5,897 nucleotides of DNA, taken from NCBI GenBank assembly GCA_020049615.1, contig JAIFKN010000187.1, positions 1 to 5,897 on the forward strand. The letters run 5' to 3'. Position numbers and translations under genes: made by a program. Numbering within the stretch: the first letter of the stretch is position 1; every line of letters starts with the position of its first letter. Source of the DNA: a bacterium. GTDB lineage: Bacteria; Planctomycetota; UBA11346. The notes beneath the pieces are model-generated. The model was not told the origin of the DNA. It did not search any database and saw only the letters and a program-made list of their open reading frames with translations. Below, one piece after another: positions 1-4,382 of this stretch.

Positions 1-1211
1 CGCACAACAGCGAATGGACCATCGGGCACGTGCACGGCGGCGCCATGGGCTGGAACGGGCTGATCGCCTTCGCCCTGGCCTACTGGCTGATCCCGCGCCT
101 GTACAAGACGAAGCTCTACTCCTCCGGCCTGGCCAACCTGCATTTCTGGACCAGCACGGTGGCGATCTTCCTCTACATGGTCGCGCTGTGGATCGCCGGC
201 ATCAGCCAGGGCCTGATGACCCTGCAGTTCAATGACGAGGCGCGGTTGATGTACCCGGTGTGGATGGAGATCGTCAACACCACCCTCCCGTTCTACTGGC
301 TGCGCGTCTTCGCCGGCATCCTCTACCTCTCCGGCATCTTCCTGTGCATCTTCAACGTGGTGATGACCATCCGCGGTGCGCCGGGACGGATGGAGGAGAC
401 CACGGTCAGCGTTCCGCGCCTGGTCCCCGACACCGAGGTCGGCCCCCTGATCGACCAGGCCATCGACAAGCCCACCGCGCCGGCGCGGCTGAACGCCCTG
501 CACGCGCTGGTCGAGCGCTGGCCGACGCTGATGATCATCCTCATCACCGTCGCGCTGGCCGCCGGCGGCGTGGCCGAGATCATCCCGCAGTTGATCCAGG
601 GTGCGGTGACGCCGAAGATCGCCGCGATCAAGCCCTACACCCCGCTGGAGCTGGCCGGTCGCGACATCTACATCCGCGAAGGCTGCGTCGGCTGCCACAC
701 CCAGAGCGTGCGCACGCTGCGCGCCGAGACCGAACGCTACCGGGGCGCCGAGTACGCTGGCGGAGACAGCTCGACCCGCGCCGGCGAGATGGTCTATGAC
801 CGGCCGTTCCTGTGGGGCAGCAAGCGCAGCGGGCCGGACCTGTGGCGCGAGGGCGGGCTCCGCAACCACGCCTGGCACTGGGCGCACATGGAGGATCCGA
901 CCTCGATGTCGCAGGGCAGCACCATGCCGCGCTATCCGTGGCTGTACCGGTGGAAGACCGAGTACGACACCCTGCCCGCGAAGATCGGCGTGCTGGCGCG
1001 GGCACCGTTGTTCACCCCGTACAGTCGTGCCGAGGTCGAGGATCCGATCACCCCGGCCAAAGCCCAGGCGCGCAGGGTCGCCGATGAATTGAAGACGCAG
1101 ATCCCCAGCGAAGAGGACCGAGCGCGCATCGATCCCGACCTGGAGATCATCGCGCTGATCGCCTATCTGCAGCGGCTGGGCACCGATCTGCCGAAGGGGG
1201 GTGGCAAGTGA
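1..1211 (+). CDS. ccoNO: Fused cbb3 oxidase subunits I and II (CcoN C-terminus + complete CcoO), 5' partial
   Basis: The frame is open from the left edge (first full codon at 3) to TGA at 1209-1211, showing 402 residues. The GTG at 30 is only the Val of an internal motif, so the true start lies upstream. The first residues read EWTIGHVHGGAMGWNG, the CcoN segment whose HxH pair (codons 27 and 33) supplies axial ligands of haem b3 and low-spin haem b. About three more hydrophobic helices follow. The frame then passes without a stop through a polar linker (about 370-515) into CcoO: a membrane anchor (about 519-596), then YTPLELAGRDIYIREGC with the haem-c motif CVGCH at 684-698, FLWGSKRSGPDL, and a candidate Met ligand in STMPRYPWL (Met at 924). 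Role, from the family: the catalytic haem/CuB oxygen-reduction subunit joined to the mono-haem electron-entry subunit in the cytoplasmic membrane. These are separate proteins in classical ccoNOQP operons. Identity is secure; the CuB ligands lie outside the window. Confidence 0.96.
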   Translation, partial: HNSEWTIGHVHGGAMGWNGLIAFALAYWLIPRLYKTKLYSSGLANLHFWTSTVAIFLYMVALWIAGISQGLMTLQFNDEARLMYPVWMEIVNTTLPFYWLRVFAGILYLSGIFLCIFNVVMTIRGAPGRMEETTVSVPRLVPDTEVGPLIDQAIDKPTAPARLNALHALVERWPTLMIILITVALAAGGVAEIIPQLIQGAVTPKIAAIKPYTPLELAGRDIYIREGCVGCHTQSVRTLRAETERYRGAEYAGGDSSTRAGEMVYDRPFLWGSKRSGPDLWREGGLRNHAWHWAHMEDPTSMSQGSTMPRYPWLYRWKTEYDTLPAKIGVLARAPLFTPYSRAEVEDPITPAKAQARRVADELKTQIPSEEDRARIDPDLEIIALIAYLQRLGTDLPKGGGK

Positions 1212-1224
1212 TCCGGGAAGCCTT
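1209..1224 (+). repeat. Left copy of 16-bp direct repeat at ccoO end
   Basis: TGATCCGGGAAGCCTT occurs here, beginning with the ccoO stop codon, and again exactly at 1379-1394, where it forms the first codons of ccoQ. GCAAG also precedes both copies (1204-1208 and 1371-1375), with three extra bases before the right copy. This looks like a duplication of the ancestral ccoO/ccoQ junction made when the hairpin-rich block between them arrived. That history is an inference; the identity of the two copies is directly visible. Confidence 0.85.
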
Positions 1225-1363
1225 TCCGCTCGGGGGCTTCGCCCCCACGGCCCGCCGGGCCTGCCTCCCGGCCTTTGTCGCGACTCGATGCGGTCGCGAT
1301 GGCTCCCACATCGTGGGCGGATGGGCTTCGCCCATCGTATCCGCCCACCGCCGCTCGGCGGCC
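1225..1363. repeat. Hairpin-rich palindromic repeat inserted between ccoO and ccoQ
   Basis: This non-coding block consists almost wholly of stem-loops. GGGGGC-TTC-GCCCCC lies at 1232-1246. Interlocking GC-rich palindromes (GCCCG/CGGGC and CCGGG/CCCGG) lie around 1250-1273. GCGAC/GTCGC pairs occur near 1281-1298. CCCAC-ATC-GTGGG follows. A 10-bp stem, GTGGGCGGAT (1313-1322) with ATCCGCCCAC (1339-1348), encloses GGGC-TTC-GCCC. CCGCC-GCTC-GGCGG lies at 1348-1361. The GGGCTTCGCCC cores and the GTCGCGACT...GCTCCCACA segment resemble REP-like interspersed repeats I know from GC-rich genomes; family membership is inferred. The transcript would fold strongly between ccoO and ccoQ and could act in mRNA processing or attenuation. 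No T-tract follows, so it does not look like an ordinary terminator. Confidence 0.75.
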
Positions 1364-1371
1364 GAGGGGAG
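1364..1371 (+). promoter_or_regulatory. Ribosome binding site of ccoQ
   Basis: The purine-rich run GAGGGGAG ends six bases before the ATG at 1378. It lies at the right edge of the inserted hairpin block, directly after the CCGCC/GGCGG stem. It decides the ccoQ start: an upstream in-frame GTG at 1201 would read through the repeat and has no comparable signal. Confidence 0.6.
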
Positions 1372-1377
1372 CAAGCC

Positions 1378-1542
1378 ATGATCCGGGAAGCCTTCGCCAG
1401 CTCCAACCCGCTGGCCGTCCTGGCCCTGCTCGGCTTTGTCATCCTGTTCGGCCTGATCGTCTGGTACGTGGTCAGCGACCGCCGGAAGGAGCACCTGAGC
1501 AAGATGGAGCACCTGCCGCTCGAGGATGACCGCCATGTCTGA
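1378..1542 (+). CDS. ccoQ: cbb3-type oxidase small subunit CcoQ/FixQ
   Basis: The protein is 54 residues: a short polar N-terminus (MIREAFASSN), one hydrophobic helix (about 11-32, ending FGLIVWYVV), then a charged cytoplasmic-type tail (SDRRKEHLSKMEHLPLEDDRHV read in two parts, basic then acidic). CcoQ proteins are normally 50-70 residues with this single-helix plan and lie between ccoO and ccoP, as here. Known role: stabilises the assembled oxidase and helps CcoP associate; it carries no cofactor. The ATG at 1378 has a good Shine-Dalgarno sequence. The first five codons lie in the right copy of the 16-bp direct repeat, so the original gene may have started at a GTG overlapping the ccoO stop (GTGA). 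The 3' end overlaps the ccoP start by 8 nt, indicating translational coupling. CcoQ is poorly conserved, so the call rests on position and architecture. Confidence 0.85.
   Translation: MIREAFASSNPLAVLALLGFVILFGLIVWYVVSDRRKEHLSKMEHLPLEDDRHV
1379..1394 (+). repeat. Right copy of 16-bp direct repeat, inside the ccoQ start
   Basis: This is the exact second copy of the sequence at 1209-1224, offset by 170 bp. It encodes the N-terminus of CcoQ and is therefore probably the functional copy, while the left one has been stranded downstream of the ccoO stop codon. Confidence 0.85.
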
Positions 1543-2128
1543 CCCCCAGCACCAGCCGGACACGCTCAAGGATGACGGCCACGCCTTCGACGGCATCCAG
1601 GAGTACGACAACAACCTGCCACGCTGGTGGCTGTGGCTGTTCTACCTGACCATCGCCTGGGCGATCTGGTACATCCCCTACTACCATGGCGGCGGCGGCA
1701 AGGTCGGCCAGGCGGTGCTGCGCGAGGATCTCGCCGCCCTGGCGGCCGAGCGCGGCAAGCTCAGCGCCGGCAGCGCCCTCGACGAGGCCGGCCTGCGTGC
1801 CCTCACTGCCGATCCGGCGCGGCTCGCTGCTGGCAAGCAGCTCTACGCGCAGAACTGCCTCACCTGCCACGGCGCCGAGGGCCTCGGCGGGGTCGGCCCC
1901 AACCTGCGCGACCGCCACTGGCTGATCGAGCCGACCATGACCGCCATCGTCGGCGTGCTCGAAAAAGGTGGCCGTCCCGGCAAGGGCATGGCGAGCGTCG
2001 CGCATCTCGGCACCGACAACGTGCGCAACCTGGCGGTCTTCGTCGTCGCGCTCAATCGCGACGGTCTGAAGGCCAACCCGGCCAAGCCGCCGGCCGCCGA
2101 CGAGGTCGAGAAGCCGCTGGACTGGTGA
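1535..2128 (+). CDS. ccoP: cbb3-type oxidase subunit III CcoP, mono-haem form
   Basis: This is a 197-residue membrane-anchored cytochrome c that shuttles electrons to CcoO. The N-terminus has the CcoP signature DGIQEYDNNLPRWWLWLFYL (19-38) leading into one transmembrane helix (about 31-50). After an Ala-rich linker comes a cytochrome c domain: AAGKQLYAQNCLTCHG with the haem motif CLTCH at 108-112, VGPNLRD, and a likely Met ligand at 152 (GKGMASV). Classical CcoP/FixP is about 290-310 residues with two haem domains; only one CxxCH is present here, and the gene ends cleanly after the domain with PAADEVEKPLDW. I chose the ATG at 1535 because GAGG at 1522-1525 sits nine bases upstream; the in-frame ATG at 1526 directly abuts that GAGG. 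The start overlaps the ccoQ end by 8 nt. Identity is firm. Confidence 0.94.
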   Translation: MSDPQHQPDTLKDDGHAFDGIQEYDNNLPRWWLWLFYLTIAWAIWYIPYYHGGGGKVGQAVLREDLAALAAERGKLSAGSALDEAGLRALTADPARLAAGKQLYAQNCLTCHGAEGLGGVGPNLRDRHWLIEPTMTAIVGVLEKGGRPGKGMASVAHLGTDNVRNLAVFVVALNRDGLKANPAKPPAADEVEKPLDW

Positions 2129-2146
2129 GACAGGACATGGCCCTTT

Positions 2147-2268
2147 TGCCACAGAGGCACGGAGATCCACAAAGGGCCACAGAGGCCCAGCTTCAGTGTT
2201 TCCATCCGCCAGCGGCTCTCCCCTGGTATGCTCTGTGGCCCTCTGTGGAACTCTGTGCCTCTGTGGCA
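2147..2268. repeat. Palindromic CACAGAG element between ccoP and ccoG
   Basis: The arms at 2147-2184 and 2231-2268 are imperfect inverted repeats of 38 nt with three mismatches, beginning TGCCACAGAGGCAC on each strand. They flank a 46-nt loop. Within each arm the unit CACAGAG/CACGGAG recurs. No transposase gene is present, so this looks like a MITE-like or palindromic interspersed element. The same unit recurs at 3691-3813. The RNA copy could form a very long hairpin between ccoP and ccoG. The 159-nt spacer 2129-2287 is almost entirely this element; an open frame from a GTG at 2228 runs through it into ccoG but is not a credible start. Confidence 0.85.
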
Positions 2269-2287
2269 CAAGACCGGAGTTGCTAAG

Positions 2288-3672
2288 ATGGCCAGCACCG
2301 TCCCCTCCGGCCCGTCCGACTACAAGTCCGTCCTCGCCACGGTCGACCAGGGCGGTCGCCGGAAGTGGGTCGAGGCGCGCATCGTGTGGGGACGCTGGCG
2401 CCGGCTGCGCTACCTCCTCGCCATCCCGCTGATCGCCTTCTACTGCGCCATCCCCTTCGCCCGCATCGGCGGCAACCCCGCCTTCCAGATCGACCTCGCG
2501 GCACGCAAGCTGTGGATCGGCGGCATCGCCTTCTGGCCGCAGGATCTCAGCTACTTCGTCATCCTCGTGCTGCTCGGCATCGTCGGCACGCTGCTCACCG
2601 TCGCCTGGCTCGGCCGGGTCTTCTGCGGCTGGTTCTGCCCGCACAACGTCTTCCTCGAGATGCTGTTCCGCCCGGTCGAGCACCGCCTGCTCGGCGGCCC
2701 GGGCAATCCGGCGAAGACGGCGTGGTGGCGGGCGGCGCTGATGTGGGCGGTGTTCGGCCTCATCGCCGGCGGTCTGGCCAACGCCGGCACCGCCATCTTC
2801 ATCGGCGCCGACGCCTTCCGTCACTACCTCCTGCTCGACTGGGCCCAGCACCCGTACGCCACCGTCTTCTGGGCGGTGCTGTTCGGCGTCATCCTGTTCA
2901 ACTTCGGCTGGTTCCGCGAGCAGACCTGCACCATCGTCTGCCCGTACGGGCGTGACTGTGGCGTATGATGCGAAGCGCGGTGAACCGCGCGGGCATCTGC
3001 GCTCTGCTTCCGGGGTCCAGGGCGAAGCCCTGGCCGCAGCGCAGGGCGAAGCCCCCAAGCCGAAAGGGGATTGTATTGATTGCGGCCTCTGCGTCCGCGT
3101 CTGCCCCACCGGCATCGACATCCGCAACGGCAACCAGCTGGAGTGCCTCCACTGCACCGCCTGCCTGCGACACCATCATGGACAAGGTCGGCCGGCCGCG
3201 CGGCCTGGTCCGCTTCGCCAGCGAGGAGGAGCTGGCAGGCCGCAAGCGCCAGGTGCTGCGGCCGCGCAACATCCTCTACGCCCTGGTCATCATCGTCCTG
3301 ACCAGCCTGCTGATCTGGCGCCTGACCGGCCGCACCGACGTGCTGGTCGCCGCCCTGACCCAGACCGCGGTGCCGGTGCGCGAGGCCGATCCGGACGGCC
3401 GCGACTGCGTGCGCGCCGTGCTGCCGCTGTCGCTGGTCAACCGCAGCGGCGCTCCGCTGCAGGCCGGCATCACCCTGCCCGGACTCGACGCCCGGGTGGT
3501 GCTGCCGCAGGCCGTGATCGCCCTGGCCCCCGGCCAGCGCACCACCGCCATGCCGATCGTCTACATCCCGGCCGGTCGATTCTCCGGCCGCCACCTCGAC
3601 GTCGTGGTCGAGGTGCGCGATCCAGCGGGCCGGCTGCTTGGTCGGGCCACGGTCGGTGTGCGGACGCCATGA
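2288..3672 (+). pseudogene. ccoG: CcoG/FixG/RdxA copper-handling oxidase assembly protein, two frameshifts
   Basis: Start: ATG 2288 with CGGAG eight bases upstream. Segment one (2288-2968, 226 aa) has several membrane helices, GRVFCGWFCPHNVFLE (Cys 113 and 117) and REQTCTIVCPYGR (Cys 214 and 218), then runs into TGA at 2966. Homology resumes in the next frame at 2952 (VTVAYDAKRGEPRG) and includes one complete 4Fe-4S motif, CIDCGLCVRVCP, plus ECLHCTAC of the second. The frame shifts again near 3165, where CDTIMDKVGRPRGL and a last helix (RNILYALVIIVLTSLLIW) followed by the C-terminal Ig-like domain read to TGA at 3670. Both sites look like short deletions relative to the family: roughly 30 nt after CPYGR and about 8 nt after CTAC. 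CcoG is a membrane ferredoxin-like protein reported to reduce Cu(II) to Cu(I) during cbb3 assembly. As written, translation stops before the Fe-S domain. It may be a real pseudogene or carry assembly errors; codon choice stays normal throughout, so any damage is recent. Confidence 0.88.
2997..3058. repeat. GGGCGAAGCCC repeat segment inserted in frame within ccoG
   Basis: Between GEPRG and PKGDCIDC the ccoG frame contains about twenty low-complexity residues (LRSASGVQGEALAAAQGEA) not expected at this linker. The DNA holds two hairpins: CCAGGGC-GAA-GCCCTGG at 3017-3033 and GGGC-GAA-GCCC at 3044-3054. Its reverse complement begins CTTGGGGGCTTCGCCC, which matches CTCGGGGGCTTCGCCC at 1229-1244 at 15 of 16 positions, so it is probably a relative of the block between ccoO and ccoQ in inverted orientation. 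Segment boundaries are approximate. In-frame coding insertions of palindromic repeats are known from Rickettsia (RPE). Confidence 0.6.
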
Positions 3673-3690
3673 GCGGATCGGCGATTCGAA

Positions 3691-3813
3691 TCACAGGAGG
3701 CACAGAGACACGGAGACTCGCAGGAGATGGAGCTTCGGCTCCTGTCGCCATGCGGGTAGAGACGGGGCCTTGCCGACCCGCTTCGAGCCTCTGTGCCTCT
3801 GTGCCTCCTGTGA
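3691..3813. repeat. Second CACAGAG palindromic element, with nested hairpins, between ccoG and ccoH
   Basis: The arms at 3691-3720 and 3784-3813 are 30-nt inverted repeats with three mismatches, beginning TCACAGGAGGCACAGAG on each strand. The interior is itself structured: CAGGAG (3721-3726) with CTCCTG (3739-3744), a GAGC-TTCG-GCTC alternative inside it, and GCGGGT (3752-3757) with ACCCGC (3776-3781). The latter encloses AGAGACGGGG, which looks like part of another interspersed repeat. The remaining spacer to ccoH holds only an A/T-rich CGAAAACGTTTTT stretch at about 3817-3829. The 193-nt spacer contains no credible gene. Confidence 0.85.
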
Positions 3814-3865
3814 ACTCGAAAACGTTTTTCCCCGCCTTCCATGCATGGTCAGAAGGGACACGGGC

Positions 3866-4303
3866 ATGAAATTCACCTGGTGGATGGCGCCGGTGATCGG
3901 CGTCGGGCTGTGCGCCATCGCCAATGGCGTGCTCATCGCCACCTCGCTGCGGGTACGGCCGCAGAAGCTGGTCGAGCACGCCTACGCCGACTCGCAGTAC
4001 GAGGACGTGCGCGCGGGCGAGCGCGGCGCCTTCACGGCCCGCGGCTGGACCATCGCCGCAGCCGTCGACGGCACCGGCTGCACCCTGACCCTGGTCAGCA
4101 CCGGCGGCGAGCCGCCGGTGGCCGGCGCGGTCGATCTCTACCGCCCCGATGACCGGGCCGCCGACCGCCAGTTGCCGTGGAGCGACCTGTCGGCGCCGCT
4201 GCGCTGCCCGTTGCCGAAGCCGGGGGCCTGGTCGGTGCGGGTGGTCCTGCGCGACGCGAAGGATGTCGTTCTGGCCCATGACCTGCGGCTGAACCGGCCA
4301 TAG
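3866..4303 (+). CDS. ccoH: CcoH/FixH family cbb3 oxidase assembly protein
   Basis: The protein has 145 residues: one N-terminal transmembrane helix (about 6-28, WMAPVIGVGLCAIANGVLIA) followed by a soluble domain presumed periplasmic. Post-helix residues LVEHAYADSQYED resemble the FixH segment with its conserved Tyr-rich stretch, and the C-terminal half (PVAGAVDLYRPDD and PKPGAWSVRVVLRD) has the beta-rich FixH pattern. FixH/CcoH is required for, or stabilises, cbb3 oxidase assembly and is normally encoded directly after ccoG, as here. I chose ATG 3866 because AGAAGGGA (3851-3858) lies seven bases upstream; the frame is open further 5' but only through the repeat. In many genomes ccoI and ccoS follow; here a short spacer and a transporter follow instead. 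Family call good; the family is divergent at sequence level. Confidence 0.87.
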   Translation: MKFTWWMAPVIGVGLCAIANGVLIATSLRVRPQKLVEHAYADSQYEDVRAGERGAFTARGWTIAAAVDGTGCTLTLVSTGGEPPVAGAVDLYRPDDRAADRQLPWSDLSAPLRCPLPKPGAWSVRVVLRDAKDVVLAHDLRLNRP

Positions 4304-4312
4304 ATCCATGCG

Positions 4313-4328
4313 CCGCGGGCATCCGCGG
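4313..4328. terminator. Small GC hairpin after ccoH, possible weak terminator
   Basis: CCGCGG-GCAT-CCGCGG begins nine bases after the ccoH stop codon and forms a six-base-pair stem with a four-base loop. No T-run follows (TACGACTGAG), so intrinsic termination is doubtful. It marks the likely end of the cco unit only by position. Confidence 0.25.
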
Positions 4329-4382
4329 TACGACTGAGTCCATCGCGGCTTGGTTCGCCCAGGTGGCGCCACAATCGCGCGC

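Noticed and set aside
1201..1542. A longer ccoQ starting at GTG 1201
   Set aside because: The extra 59 residues are translated hairpin repeat; the ATG at 1378 has a good Shine-Dalgarno and gives the normal CcoQ length.
2228..2287. An N-terminal extension of ccoG from GTG 2228
   Set aside because: It translates the right arm of the CACAGAG palindrome; ATG 2288 has CGGAG at proper spacing and gives a normal CcoG N-terminus.
1472..3157. A 561-codon open frame on the minus strand opposite ccoP and ccoG
   Set aside because: It is antisense to clear ccoQ/ccoP/ccoG homology and its composition (Ala, Asp, Glu, Gly, Val, Arg) is typical of the complementary frame of GC-rich genes; no recognisable domain.
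2940..3182. Programmed ribosomal frameshifting in ccoG
   Set aside because: No slippery heptamer is visible at either site, and family residues are missing at both, which fits deletions better than recoding.
1209..3813. A CRISPR array, because short units recur
   Set aside because: The units are inverted and unevenly spaced, with no regular spacers and no cas genes.
3669..3869. A 66-codon frame starting at an ATGA overlapping the ccoG stop and ending at the ATGA of ccoH
   Set aside because: It looks coupled at both ends, but its body is the translated CACAGAG element. It may mark where ccoH once followed ccoG directly; it is not a credible gene.
4350..4375. A sigma70-like promoter (TTGGTT and CACAAT) before the transporter
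   Set aside because: The spacer is only 14 bases and both hexamers match the consensus weakly.
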